This document shows, piece after piece, positions 40,461 to 53,243 of a DNA stretch of 64,000 nt. Numbering within the stretch: position 1 is the stretch's first letter; every line of letters starts with the position of its first letter. Under the pieces are notes generated by a model, which did no database searches, was not told the origin of the DNA, and saw only the letters and a list, made by a program, of their open reading frames with translations. Position numbers and translations under genes: made by a program. The DNA comes from Sinohyriopsis cumingii. Lineage: Eukaryota; Mollusca; Bivalvia; Unionida; Unionidae. The stretch spans positions 151,254,053-151,318,052 of the forward strand of contig CM068825.1 in assembly GCA_028554795.2 (NCBI GenBank), written 5' to 3'.

Positions 40461-42788
40461 TGCACTATCCTGAGAGTATGTTTTCTTTGCACGATTCCTA
40501 AAATGCAATGCTAATACTCTTCTAGGATTCAATATAAAACAATAGGCCTTGTTTTTTTTCGATAGTTAAATATTTATCTCATGATATTACTTTGAATATA
40601 GTAAATGACCATTGCAAAAACAGCACTTTATTTTAAATTATTGTCATATATTTAGATTGATTACATGTAACCTTTTCTTTTACATTCAACGATTGGCAAC
40701 ATTTGGTATACATGCGGTTGACATGCCTGGTTTCAATAGTCAATTGGCTTTCGTCCTATTCTCTAGTGCAGATGAAAACTTAGATAAATTGATTAACGAT
40801 CAAGGAACATGCTTTTCGATAGTCTTAAATACTAAGATTACCTTTCTAAAATCGATTACAAGGATACTTACAGAGTATGCACACAAGAAGCGTGATAGTC
40901 AGTGTTCGCCTTTAAAGTATAATTCTTAATTTCGGATTATATTTTGTTTATCTAAAATCAAGAAAAGTACTTTAGAATCAATGTCCAATAAGTATATTAC
41001 TATATTAAACGAATTTTAAAATGCGGGAAATATGAAATTTGCGTGAAACCTGTTGTCAGTGACAGCAATCGAAGATAAAACAACAAAGTGGATTATAACT
41101 CATAACTGCTGCTTTATTATTTTCTCTTTCATCGTGTTTTCTTTGCTCCGTAAAACATAACGGACTTTAGTATTCTGATAAAAGGGCTTGCAACACTGTT
41201 TCTCTAGAGCATGTAGTTGAGTTGTATAAAACCATTAAAGCTTTATTATAGGTTTCCAGCAAATAATAATATATATTTCTGATTAGAAAAAGGAAATATA
41301 AAACTTACCTTCACGCTAGTTTCAGGTAACGTTTGTATTCTGTATTGATTTCAAGCTGTCATGCTGCTGTACAGATGCAATTCTTGAAGTCTGAAATCTG
41401 TTTAATTTCTCTCAAATAGTTACGAACTAACTACTGAGTAATCTTCATCAAAGTCACTGAAGGTTTGTCCTTAACCATGTAGAATAATTTATGAAAAGAA
41501 CAGTCCTACTTGACCTCACAGAATATATAGAAACGAAATATTAGTTATAATGTGTGTTTTATTTCCTCTGCATAGTTGAGGAACTATCGACATAAATTCT
41601 ATAATAAAGAATATAACAAAAATTTATCAGAACATCATGAAAATCATCACTCATGGGGTGGTACAATTAAAGACAAACAAACATTCAACGTTAAGTCCAT
41701 ATCTCTACGATAAATATCCGTAACAATATTTTCCAGTTCACAAATAGAAGTGTTCTCTTCCGGAACAATGTCTATAGTACCGCTACTGCTTCGCAGTTTA
41801 ATATTTATCCATATCCGTAGCGCATGAATATAACGATTGTTTTGTGTTGCCTATTGATTGTCGAGCCGGCAGGCGGCGATACGGGTTAAGTCAATTTAAT
41901 CGATATTCTCACGTTGGAACAGAAGCATCACAGATAGATTAAATGTCAGAAGCCCTTAGCAAAAGATATCGTATATCTGAATAAAGAAGAAGAAGTCTAT
42001 TAGTTCTTCATGGGAGAATTCATTTTCACATATTTTTCCAGATTGACTTGAATTGCAAAGTATGATCTTACAGAGTAGATTTAGTAAAATACCGATCATT
42101 TTTACAGTCGAATTTGAAACAGTAACTGAGAACATGATAGCATTTTGTATTGTAACAAAACTATTTCTTTAGCCCGTGAAAAGTTCTCAAGTGAGAAACC
42201 TGCCAAGTCTCGTCGAGGACTGCAGCTTCAGTTGTAAATAAAGACTCAGAGTGATGTATTAACAAAACGGCCATACAATCATATAGGATACGATTTCTTT
42301 TGAATATAAGATTACTTTACAGGAATAACGATTCTTTTTCGTTTCTTTCAACTGAATCAGTATTCTGGTGTTCTTTCTAAGCCGTTGTAGTTCGTCAGGC
42401 CAGACATGCTTTACACATTACTCGAAGTAAACGGCAACTCTAAAATCACTCGACAAACTTTAATTTCAGTAGCGATGTGCACCACAGTTACCATCTATAT
42501 GTGAAAATAGTCACTGGAGGTGTCGATTGGGTGGTTTAATTTTGAAATCAGTTCATTGGCCCGCATTTTATGACTGTTGACAAATATATTGCCAATAGAA
42601 AAAATTAATTGTTGATTGTTGTTAAATGTAACCGTTTAAGTCCGATACATTCGCATTCACTTTTGAATTGCCCCATAAAGCCCAATGCCGTGCAAACGTC
42701 GTATATGCCAAATCATCTGAATAATACTGAATATTAAAAAAATATTGGTCCTAAACTTCGTTGGTTTCCATGAAGACCAGAAAATATC
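40461..42788. other. AT-rich non-coding DNA
   Basis: A 105-residue frame at 40612-40929 is unassigned. No gene is recognised. Confidence 0.4.
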
Positions 42789-42828
42789 GACAGTGAGCGC
42801 TTTAGACCACTCGGCCACTCGGGGCCCC
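42789..42828 (-). repeat. head fragment of SINE-A
   Basis: GTGAGCGCTTTAGACCACTC then GGCCACTCGGGGCCCC is the complement of the SINE-A head. Nothing else of the element remains. Confidence 0.7.
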
Positions 42829-42835
42829 TAAAGGA

Positions 42836-44122
42836 AAGCATTGAGGATGATGATCTTATGGATGATGATCTTGTGATACGGAGGAAAACTTTGATGACAT
42901 GGATCGTGACGTGTGTGTCATACAGACAACTTTAACTGATCGTGGCGTGTGTGTCATAGAGACAATTTTGATGGCTTGGATGGTGACGTGTGTATCATAG
43001 AGAAAACATTGATGACTTGGATGGTTACTTGTGTGTCAGAGACAACATTGATGACATGGATCGTGACGTGTGTGCCATGGCGACAACTTTGATGACTTGG
43101 ATCGTGACGTGTGTGTCATAGAGACAACTTTGATGATTGGATGGTTACGTGTGTGTCATGGAGAAAAAATTGATGACTTGGATTGTGACATGCGTGTCAC
43201 AGAGACTACTTTGATTACTTGGATGGTGACGTGTGCATCATGGAGAAAATAGTGATGACTTGGATGGTGAGATGTGTTAGAAAAAACACCGATGACTTGG
43301 ATGGTGACGTGTGTGTGTCATAGATAAAAACATTGATGACTTGGATGGTGACGTGTGTTAGAGAAAACACTGATGACATGGATCGTGAAGTGTGTGTCAT
43401 AGAGACAACTTTGATGACATGGATTGTGAAGTGTGTGTCATAGAGACAACTTTGATGACATGGATGGTGACATGTGTGTCATAGAAAAAACATTGATGAC
43501 TGGGATGGTGACGTGTATGTTAGAAAAAACACAGTTGACTTAAATGGTGACGTGTGTATCATAGAGACAACATTGATGACTGGGATGGTGATATGTTTGT
43601 CACATAGAAAACATTGATGACTTGGATGGTAATGTATGTGCCATATAATAAAACGTTGATGATTTGGATGGTGGCGTGTGTGTCCGAGAAAACTTTGATG
43701 ACTTGGATGGTGTCGTGTGTGTCATAGCAAAAACATTAATGACTTGGATGGTGACGTGTGTGTCAGAAAAAACACTGATGATTTGGATGGTGACCTGTGT
43801 GCCACAGGGAAAAATTTGGTATGTCAAAGATAAAACAATGATGAATTGGATGGTGACATGTCTGTCATAGAGAAAAGGTCGATGACTTAAATGGTGACGT
43901 GTGTAATATAGAAAATATTGATGACTTGGATGGTGACGTGTCAGATAAAAAAATTGATGATTTTGATGGTGACTTTTATGTCACAGAGAAAGCACTGATG
44001 ACTTGGTTTGTGACGTGTGTGTTAATTAGAAAACACAGATGGCTTGAACGGTGACGTATATGTCATAGAGAAAACAGATAATTTGACGTGGTGATGTGTG
44101 TGTCATAGTGTCATAGAGAAAA
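42836..44122. repeat. ~42-bp minisatellite, about 29 degenerate copies
   Basis: The unit is GATGACTTGGATGGTGACGT followed by GTGTGTCATAGAGAAAACATT. It directly follows the SINE head fragment. Spacing varies by a few bases. Confidence 0.9.
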
Positions 44123-45446
44123 CACAAAAGAAGACGATCTAAAAGATAGCAAATAGAAGATATACACAATAATTAGGTACATAAATATTATGATCGCCAT
44201 TGTCATAAGACTGACATTATGAAATTTATAACTAGCACGTAAATATCATACAGGGATAAAAATTTACATTCAGCAATACATCAATATATATTCCCAACGT
44301 GCTATGCTAATTATTTGCTAGATAAATATGAAAGAGTGAATACTATTTCCAACATGCTCACATAATACTTTGCTCTGCAAATATGAACAAATTAGTTAAA
44401 TATATTAGTAAATCTAATCTGTGTAAGTCTGTGCATAAGTAGTGGTAGGTTATCTACCATATCGTAAAGCAGATGGTGGTTTTGCTCTGTTAACTACTTC
44501 GTCTTTACTTGGTAGAGAGTGATCATGGGCCTTGGGTAAGAAACACCCAGGCATCATTTAGCTTTTGTTCAAATAAAAAAATTATTTTATCAAATTAAAA
44601 AGTGTTGTTCGATATATCACCGGTTGCTCCCCACCCCTCTTGTCGTCCCTGGTAATATGTTATCTGTGCTTTAGAGAGTTTATTCACGTTTTGAATCTAA
44701 TTAATAAATATCAAAATCCTGTAAGCGAATATAGGTGATTTGTGTAACTTAGAAGATTGACTGTGCATATTGCATATGTTTGCAGTCCTTTGCAGTCTTC
44801 AATTTTCGAACTGTTTTGCAAATCAGTGTTGTTCGTTAGCTCTAAGAAGCCCTCAAAGTTGATCGTTTCCTCTGTTCTGAGATTGGCTGCGAGATGTATG
44901 TATGTAATCAGCCACTGTCTTCATTCTGTGGATCTGGTTAGCTTGAAACCTAACAGATGATGAGAAGTTAGATGTATGTAAACACACTTTGTCAAGCTGT
45001 ACAAGTTACACAGTAAGCTAGGAACCGTTGACTCGTTACCATTACAGCAATCTGTCAATCTTAGTCGATATTTAGTTAATGTTTTTGTTGGTATCATCAG
45101 GGTTAACTGGTAACTTTGAAGTTTTATAGGTACTTTTAGTTCTACGTCTAATATCCCACTTACCTCTGCATCAATTTCCCATTCAGTAATACCGTCCTTC
45201 ATTTACTATTTTGCCGCTCATATAAACTCATTAACAGGCATTGACAGGTAATAGCAAACAGATCAATAGAGATAATTTATATCTAAAAGATGAGAAAGTC
45301 TCTCAAATTGTTCGTATCACACTTGTTATCTCAGTCTACCTTCATCATCTACAAAGTACTGGTGACTGCCCTTTGCATTTTCTCATGCTATCCGCGGGGA
45401 GGGAGCATTTGCCAGCCTCCCCCACTGAATTGTTTAAAAATTCTTT

Positions 45447-45449
<3 letters not shown>
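44123..45449. other. AT-rich non-coding DNA
   Basis: No gene or repeat family is recognised. Confidence 0.4.
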
Positions 45450-45516
<67 letters not shown>

Positions 45517-45600
45517 TAGATAGATAGATAGATACATAGATAGATACATAGATAGATGGATGGATGGATAGATAGATAGACAGAGAGATAGATAGATATA
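45450..45600. repeat. compound microsatellite (TA)n(GATA)n
   Basis: A (TA)n block of about 62 bases followed by GATA, CATA and GATG units. Confidence 0.95.
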
Positions 45601-45689
45601 TTACCCATGGAAAAAAGTTCCCAATCGAAAAAAATTGCAGCAGACGCTCATGGTCACCACGGATATCTGACTGTCACCTGATATATATC

Positions 45690-45900
45690 ATAGTTTGTAA
45701 GTCCTAGCATTGTGAGCTAGTCCTTGTGCTGTGAATTAATGAGCAGGTTCAAGCTTGTGGTTAATCATACATACATTTCTAAATTCCTCAAAAATCTCAA
45801 TTAGTAATAAAGTATCACAATAATCATACTGACCATCTAAGGTCTTTAACTTGATGATATTCAGAAACTTCTCAGCATAAGCATAATCCTCATGCTCGAA
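45690..45900 (-). pseudogene. PolB fragment joined to a minisatellite
   Basis: The minus-strand frame reads HEDYAYAEKFL, KLKTLDGQYDYCDTLLLIEI and FEEFRNVCMINHKLEPAH, then after a stop FTAQGLAHNAR. This matches the EDY.HA...W, YHDLYL..D.LLLAD and LDPAHYFTAPGLAWDA segments of Polinton-type PolB. It is truncated by the microsatellite on one side and by a tandem array on the other. It is a fourth polymerase relic in the window. Confidence 0.65.
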
Positions 45901-46372
45901 GACTTCAGTAATACTTTCCAGTATGTGTTTATTGAGTCTCACTGAATCTGAGACTTCAGTAATACTTTCCAGTATGTGTTTATTAAGTCTCACTGAATAT
46001 GAGACTTCAGTAATACTTCATGGGCCAATTTAATCTCACTGAATCTGAGACTTCAGTAATACTTCATGGGCCAATTTAATCTCACTGAACCGGAGACTTC
46101 AGTAATACTTCATGGGCCAATTTAATCTCACTGAGTCTAAGACTTCAGTAATACTTCATGGGCCAATTTAATCTCACTGAATCAGAGACTTCAGTAATAC
46201 TTCATGGGCCAATTTAATCTCACTGAATCAGAGACTTCAGTGATACTTCATGGGCCAATTTAATCTCACTGAATCTGAGACTTCAGTAATACTTCATGGG
46301 CCAATTTAATCTCACTGAATCTGAGACTTCAGAAATACTTCTCAGTGTGTGCCAATTTAGTCTCACTGAATC
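45885..46372. repeat. 46-49-bp minisatellite, about ten copies, next to the PolB fragment
   Basis: The main unit is GAGACTTCAGTAATACTTCA then TGGGCCAATTTAATCTCACT and GAATCT. The two copies nearest the PolB fragment have TTTCCAGTATGTGTTTATT instead, and read in frame with the polymerase on the minus strand. Confidence 0.9.
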
Positions 46373-47409
46373 TTTTAAACGAATTCATGAACTAATATGT
46401 ATAGACTAGTATCCTTTCTAAGATACATGGGATCAATGTTTGGGAACTTTTCATGATCTCAACAACAACAAATAAAAAGTATATCTTCTTGCCCAGATCA
46501 TCTGGTGTTGACTGTATAAATCTCTATCTACGAATCTCATTTCCACTATAAAGTTAACACCTCGCTATTTTGATCGAAGTTATGCACAACAGAGATATTA
46601 ACGAATAATAAATATTCTCGTCATATTTTGAAATGATAAATAACTCCAGCTTACTGTGTATAATCGTTTTCAAGTCGAGTAAAACCGCAAATAAGAAAGA
46701 TCCTGATCTGCCACCGCATAATGCTCCTGCACATCAGGGTCAACGTTGTTCTGCTGATCACTCCTAACAAACTGCACAGAACCAGATCTACAGGCGCATA
46801 AAACGCCGGCAGATCTGAGTCTATGTAGTTTGAACTTGGACTCGTGTTGTAAGCGCGTATATATGGTAGTTCATTTCTAAGTACCGACTTTGTCACCAAG
46901 AGAGCGTCATAATCGAATAGGAAAGGGATAATAAATATAGATATGTACTTAATTCCAGGATGGTATATTTATCGGACCCATCTCATCTGTGTGCTTCTCA
47001 TATTATTATAGTCTCTACATTGATAAATTAATGGCTTGCAATGCTTAGATATTTACTTGATATACAAGCACAACCCTGATGGTACATTGTCCACAAATAT
47101 GGTTTTTCGTGATATTCATTCTAGCGTGAATTGATTCGAACTCGAACTACAATGGGTATCTTTGCCTGATGGTTTGTATGGATGAATTTAATTCTAGAGC
47201 CATTCTTTGGAATAACAGGAACTGATTCCATTTTGGAAGTCATAACACATTCTGATCATATGATGCCTCTTTTGTATTATAGCGGCAAAAATTCAAAGAA
47301 ATATATTTTTTTTCCTTCTTGGTACTAACATGTGATGACTATCTTTATAGCTGTTCGATCTTTATTTTCTCTACCACTATGACGTCCACATTTTTGCTAC
47401 CCTGATATG
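46373..47409. other. AT-rich non-coding DNA
   Basis: No gene or repeat family is recognised. Confidence 0.4.
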
Positions 47410-47590
47410 AACAGCTCAAGTAACCTAAGTGGTTAGAGCGTCCACCTCGGATGCCGAAGGTTGCGGGTTTGAACTCCGGCCGAGTCATACCATACAATTT
47501 TTACAAGCAGCTGCCTCGCATGGCGCTAGGTATTAAGAGGTTAGTGTTAGACCTGGTGTCAGGATAATGGGTGGGACATGATGATACATA
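47410..47590 (+). mobile_element. tRNA-derived SINE (family B), copy 2
   Basis: The head CCTAAGTGGTTAGAGCGTCC and GCGGGTTTGAACTCC, then GCCGAGTCATACCATACA, GGCGCTAGGTATTAAGAGGT and GGTGTCAGGATAATGGGTGG. Shares head and body with the copy at 19504. Confidence 0.8.
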
Positions 47591-47683
47591 TCTGCTGCTG
47601 ATGCTACGTTGCTAGACATAAATATAAACTGCAACACTGCAGACATCGTAGCGATATGACTCAAAATTGTTAAAATATCTAAG

Positions 47684-48612
47684 TGTTATGTATATTTAAT
47701 TTAATTGTTTGTTTGTAAGTTTAATTTTTTATTTCATTACAAGCTATTGTAATGTACCATCGTATGCTGGACTTGACCTTGTCCAAAACTGAGTTCATTT
47801 CTGTTTGACCTGGATGACTTTTTTTAAATTTCATGTATGTAAACAACTAATAATTGTTTCATTATTCTCTTTGTTTATGAACTTATTATCAGGATTGTTA
47901 TTCAGGTAAACAAGGAGTAAATATGTTTCTTTGGGTCAGGGATTTAGAGATTCCTAAGTGAATTTTATAGGATATTGTCTTGTAAATAAACAAGGCTCAT
48001 TAGATCATCCTAGAAGGTTATTTTCCAGTATATATTGCTTACTTTTAGAAAATGCTAACTGTGACTTGTGACCTGAGGTCAAGCAAAGAACTATATAATC
48101 TTGTGATTGTGAGGATTTTACCAGTCGTGCTTTAACATATAGCACCTTAAAGTTGTATTATGCTGTGACCAGTTTGGGCTGAATTTTATTTTCTTCGAAA
48201 TATTGAATTCAAGTGATTATTTTCGCTGGAAATACAAAAGTGTTATGATAAAATTCTTGGATAAAGAGGTTCACTGGAATTGATACTGAATTCAAAACCT
48301 GGAATAATTTTTCTGGATTCAACAAGAGACTGTTGACAGATCAGCACTTCGTAGGCTATAATAGACATATCATCGCCTTCAGTTTTTGATCTCTTCGGGA
48401 CTTGAACTGAGTTTTATTCAGGACTTTCCATTATTAGGACTTGTGTCCCTGTTTCTTGGATTATTTTGCATTTAATTCGCATCACCGTAAGTTCTTTTTT
48501 TTTTCTTCTCATTTTCACTTTGTATTTTAGGGAAATAAATTATTTGTTAAATTTTACAAAGTTGTCTTTCACTCTTTTCTGTTATTTATTTTAAGATCAT
48601 AGACTCGTAACA
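47684..48612 (+). mobile_element. solo LTR related to the Gmr1-like elements
   Basis: Starts TGTTATGTATATTT and ends CTCGTAACA, with inverted TGTTA/TAACA tips. Shared stretches with the other LTRs include ATTTAATTGTTTGT, CAAGCTATTGTAATGTA, AACCGTAAG-type and GGGAAATAAATTATTTGTTA. Flanking CTAAG and CTAAT may be a 5-bp target duplication with one change. No internal gag or pol sequence is present. Confidence 0.7.
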
Positions 48613-49220
48613 CTAATTCACACACACACGCGCGCGCACGCACGCACGCACACACACATACACACACACATACTATGATGAAATTATTGATACTCCCCTT
48701 TAATATCATGTAGACATTTCGAGATAAGTTATATTCTTCATTAGTCTTTGAGATATCCTTCTCGGACATCGATTAAATCAGTAACAATACTTATCTGAAA
48801 TGGACATCGATTAAATCAACACCTGTCAAGTTGACAGTCAAAAGGTTTAATCTGAATCGGACGTCGATTAAATCAATAACAATGCTTGTTAAATTGATAG
48901 TCAAAAGGTTTATTAAGATTGCTAGATACAGACGTAAGTGTTGATTTAAGTGCGTATACGAAACACCTATTTCCGTGTTCTTGACATTAAACTCAGTCGT
49001 TTGTATGTAATAGACCTGATCTACCAATAGCGCAGTAAGTTGATCTACCTGCATGGTAAGACATCCTAGACGACTAAATATATATGATTATCAGTAACAA
49101 TGTCTCGTCCACATTTAGCTATTAATATATTTTACATATAATCAAGTATATTGATAAGATGATCATTGGTAAAATAGCTTTAACCTTAGCTACACTATAC
49201 TAATATGTCGCTTTTGTCTT
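48613..49220. other. non-coding DNA with (CA)n microsatellite
   Basis: (CA)n/(CGCA)n at 48618-48672. A short duplicated segment (GGACATCGATTAAATCAA and GTCAAAAGGTTTA) lies at 48765-48920. No gene. Confidence 0.5.
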
Positions 49221-49221
49221 T

Positions 49222-50275
49222 TCTGTATCCCGAGGGTTGTAAAACTTACCGGTAATATCCCTTGGATCATAGCACTTAATGGTAATCCCCTGGGTTATAA
49301 CACCTACTGGTAATATAACGCACAGGGGCTGTTATCTATGCTTACAATTGACCTGTCATACATGCACTATATAATAACTACAAGGGAGGACACTTGTCTC
49401 CTTGCTCGCGCGACCTATTTAAGAATAAAGGCTGATAGTTTAATAAATTTTTTACCAATATTTAGCTCAGGCATTCGACTGTGTATCCCTATCCAAAGTT
49501 TGACTTAATATCATACCTTTAAGGAATGTCAAATCATTTTCTCACGCTACCGCTCGACATGGCCCTCATCGGGCCCGCTTAATATGCAAGTGAGATCCCG
49601 CTGAATGGAATAATGTTCTCTGATTGGTTTAAAGAAAATGGCGTCCTGTTGACGTCCTGTATTTTTATTTTACAACTTATTTTCAGCTGGCCAATGAGAA
49701 GGTAGTATTCCATTCAGCGCGTTGTTTTTGCATATTAAGCAGGTGCGACCAGGGCCATGTCGAGCAGTAGCGTGGGAAAATGATTTAGCATTCCCTAAAT
49801 GTATGATATTTGTCAAACTTTTGACAAGGATACACAGTCGAATGCCTGAGCTAATATGGGTACCAGATGTATTATGCTACGCAAAGCGTAGCTTGAAATA
49901 TCAGCGTTTATTCTTAAATAGGTCGCGCGAGCAAGAAGACAAGTGTCCTCCCTTGCAGTTATGATATAGTACATGTATGAAAGGTCAATTGCAAGCAACG
50001 ATACGAGCCCCTGTGATATACCGTGGGTTATAACACTTACTGGTAATATCCCTTGGGTTATGACACTTTCTGGTAATACACCGTGAGCTGTAAAATTTGC
50101 TAGTAATATCCCGTGGGTTGTAGAACATGCTAGTAATATCCCGTGGGTTATAACATTTACTGGCAATATACCATGGACTGTAAAATTTGCTAGTAATATC
50201 CCGTGGGTTGTAGAACATGCTAGTAATATTCCGTGGGTTGTCAAACTTACAGGTAATATCCAGGTCTACATTCAG
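49222..50275. repeat. ~30-bp minisatellite interrupted by a foldback element
   Basis: The unit is GGGTTATAACACTTACTGG then TAATATCCCGT. Copies lie at 49222-49317 and 50016-50275, interrupted by the inverted-repeat element at 49321-50015. Confidence 0.85.
49321..50015. mobile_element. foldback/MITE-like element with ~320-bp inverted arms
   Basis: The left end CACAGGGGCTGTTATC is mirrored by GATACGAGCCCCTGTG at the right end. The arms pair over about 320 bases around a centre near 49660 (for example GGAGGACACTTGTCTCCTTG against its complement, and GCTCGCGCGACCTATTTAAG against CTTAAATAGGTCGCGCGAGC). ATATA at 49313-49317 and 50016-50020 may be the target duplication. No transposase frame is present. 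The CAGGGGC tip is reminiscent of hAT ends. Confidence 0.75.
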
Positions 50276-51317
50276 AGCATTATCAAAGTCAAACACATAA
50301 CAATTTATTAGCTATACTATATCTATCTTATAGGAATACTAATACATCGTTATTAATCAATACGTGATACAAATCTATATTCTAGCATATGATTATTAAA
50401 ATAGCCCTGTCGCTTAGTTACGTACACATGAGGTGGGTATATCATTTCCCGAATCGCCCTGTGATAAGGTTCTTAGGTTGTTGATATAACTCTGTGTCCG
50501 ATAATATATCACCGGTGATATGTTATCACTGTACGTATTAACAGTACACAGAGAGTATGATTAGTGTCATTAATATGTATATTTTGAAAGACATGCAAAT
50601 TTAGGTATGGCTTCATAGGAACCCTTTGAATTTCACAAGTCAATTCTAAGTAGAAAAGAGCAATGTTTATAGGTAATGTTTGTCTTTTTGGGTCATATTA
50701 TGATGGTGAACTTTACGGGCGATAAACTTAGTCTATTATGTACTGTTAGGCCACTTTCAGTTACACTTTGCTCTCTGTGGTAATACAAAAAGTTCTTAGC
50801 TTTTTTATAACAGCTCTTGGGTCATTTGCAGTTGTCATTTCTCTTCCCCATGCCTGCCATTGGCTTTTCCTGTCAATGCTTATAGCATTTGACTAATCTG
50901 ATTTATAAATCAAATTTGTTTTGCAGACTTTATTTGGAAATAGTACACTTATAATACCAAAGTAATATTCATTCATTCCCAGTTCAACTGCTACCTGCAT
51001 CTAAGTTATGTCGGTCATGTGCTTATTTTAGTCACTCGCTTAGAGGGACGTCGTTTATCTTTCATTTTCCTTTAAAAATGCCCATTTGTGGTACTCGAGC
51101 CTAAATTGACAGTTTCACACACACACACACGTCCTAATAACGCTATCAATGTTCATTTAATGAAGCATTTTCTTTCATTTTTTCATTCTTTCTACTTCTC
51201 CCTGTCATACACACAGACAATAACTCATTGACACATATGCCACGATAAATATCAACCCATAAACATTGTCATTTATGAATCAGATACCTGAACTATTTTT
51301 GATTGTAGAAAATTAAT
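50276..51317. other. AT-rich non-coding DNA
   Basis: Short (AC)n at 51117-51130. No gene or repeat family is recognised. Confidence 0.4.
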
Positions 51318-51571
51318 GGAGGCCTCTAGTGGCAAAGTGGTCTAAAGCGCTCACATTTACACATCATTGTCATCTCACCTCTGCGTGGGTTCGAGTCTCG
51401 GGTTCGGCCAGTGTGGGTATGTGAGAAAGCTTGCCAGTAACTTCTCGTAGGTCGGTGGTTCTTTCCGGGTTTCCCCGGGTTCTCCTCATTTATACTGGCC
51501 GCCGTTTATAGCCTATCTTGTGCTGAAAAAATGCGTTAAACCCTACAACAACAACAATAACAACAACAACA
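51318..51571 (+). mobile_element. SINE-A copy, nearly full length
   Basis: Head AGTGGCAAAGTGGTCTAAAG and GGGTTCGAGTCTCGG, middle GTGAGAAAGCTTGCCAGTAA, then GTCGGTGGTTCTTTCCGGG, ACTGGCCGCC, GCGTTAAACCC and an (AAC)n tail. The box A start is mutated (GGCAAAGTGG). Confidence 0.85.
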
Positions 51572-52504
51572 AAAGTATTGACTTCTGTACTCCTGAACCC
51601 GTTATTGCTAGACAAGGTGTATACTTCTGTATATGAAATAGCTATGGCTGACATGTGGACTAAAATTTATAAAATAGGTACGAAAATGCGAGAGTTGAGA
51701 TATGTGTTTTATTAATGAAATAGTGTTTCCTAACGAAAAACTCAACAAAAGCTAATAAATAACTTCGTCACATGAACATGTGGCATAATTCTCCACAGAC
51801 ACCTAATTTGAGGACTTAATTTTCTCGCTAATTGGAACAACTGCACCACTGCATCTCCTAGATTGTATCCGGATTTCTGTATCTCATTAAAGAAAATTAC
51901 CGTTTTTCGTACATTCAAAATGTTGTTGTTACTGAGAGATGAGATGACAAAAAGAGTGACTCATTTATGAATTGTAGCGTCTGAAATTAGCCAAGGAAGG
52001 AAAATGAAAATTGATTTTTAGTTTAACTAATGATGCATTCTAAACGGACTGAAACATCAATAGAGACATCTGGGTTCTGTGGAGGAATATACAAGGCGTG
52101 TACTTAGATAAAATATAAAATCTTGCGATGCTGAAGTCGAAATGAAATTAAATAGATGATTGTCCACACTGGATTATGTAGACTGATTCGTACTGGCTGT
52201 GAAATAGCATCATGCTTTTCCAAGCTTTAAGCCCTGGTGGAATAGAGGAGGCACACTTCTTTACACTAAACTGGGTAGTGGTAAAAATAAATTATTTATT
52301 TGTTTTGAATTAAATAATGGGTATTAAATAATGGGTGTGTTTTTCAACCTTTCATTAATAAGTACGTGACTGTCTAGTAATAAGTGGTAAGAAACAATGC
52401 CTGTTTTAGAACACGTCCTAAGAAAAAATATTTTATAAATGTCTTACTCTGATCAAGAATTATACTTTCGACTCAGTGTAATGAGTATGGTTATAGTTGT
52501 GTCA
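51572..52504. other. AT-rich non-coding DNA
   Basis: No gene or repeat family is recognised. Confidence 0.4.
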
Positions 52505-52830
52505 GGCGTTGTTTGTAAAAATAATTGAAATAATCCTACTTGCAAATGTGTCAGATCTTATTTGTAAACTTGATTGAAATGGACCCGCTTATCAATGTGT
52601 CAGGTGTTACTTGTAAAATTCATTGAAATGGACCCGCTTGGTCATGTGTCACATCTTATTTGTAAAATTGATTGAAATGGAACCGCTTGGCGATGTGTCA
52701 GGTGTTATTTATAAAATTGATTGAAATGGGCCCACTTGGCAATATGTACGGTGATATTTGTAAAATTGAATGAAATGGACCCTCTTGGTCATTTATCAGG
52801 TGATATTGGTAAAATTAATTGAAATTGGGC
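52505..52830. repeat. ~56-bp minisatellite, six copies
   Basis: The unit is ATTGAAATGGACCCGCTTGG then TCATGTGTCAGGTGTTATTT and GTAAAATTG. Confidence 0.85.
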
Positions 52831-53200
52831 TGCTAGGTCAGGATTGCCTATTTCGCAGTTGTAACATAATTTTCAGGATTATAGCAAAAATTACCCCATT
52901 AAATAATCTTTTTAAAATATCAAGCAGTTTTGTCATTTTGTTGAAATTAATATTTTTGAACATTTAATAATAGAAAGTGATAACATTTCTTGTAGACAGT
53001 TTTATAACCTAATAATGGAGGGTAAAAAGAACAGAAAAAGAATGTTTTTTTAATTTATTTTTATTGACTACGATTATCATAACGGCAGACTGTCAGTTCA
53101 AGTATAACTCTTCTGCTGGGCAATTATCTCATACCTTAGAAGCGTATTCACAGACAGGACGAATTAGATATGCAATGGCATGCAAGAGTATGTCGATCTA

Positions 53201-53243
<43 letters not shown>

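Noticed and set aside
43600-43827. Repeat-coded ORFs in the 42-bp minisatellite
   Set aside because: Translation of a non-coding array.
48618-48672. Cys/Val-rich ORF over the CA repeat
   Set aside because: Microsatellite artefact.
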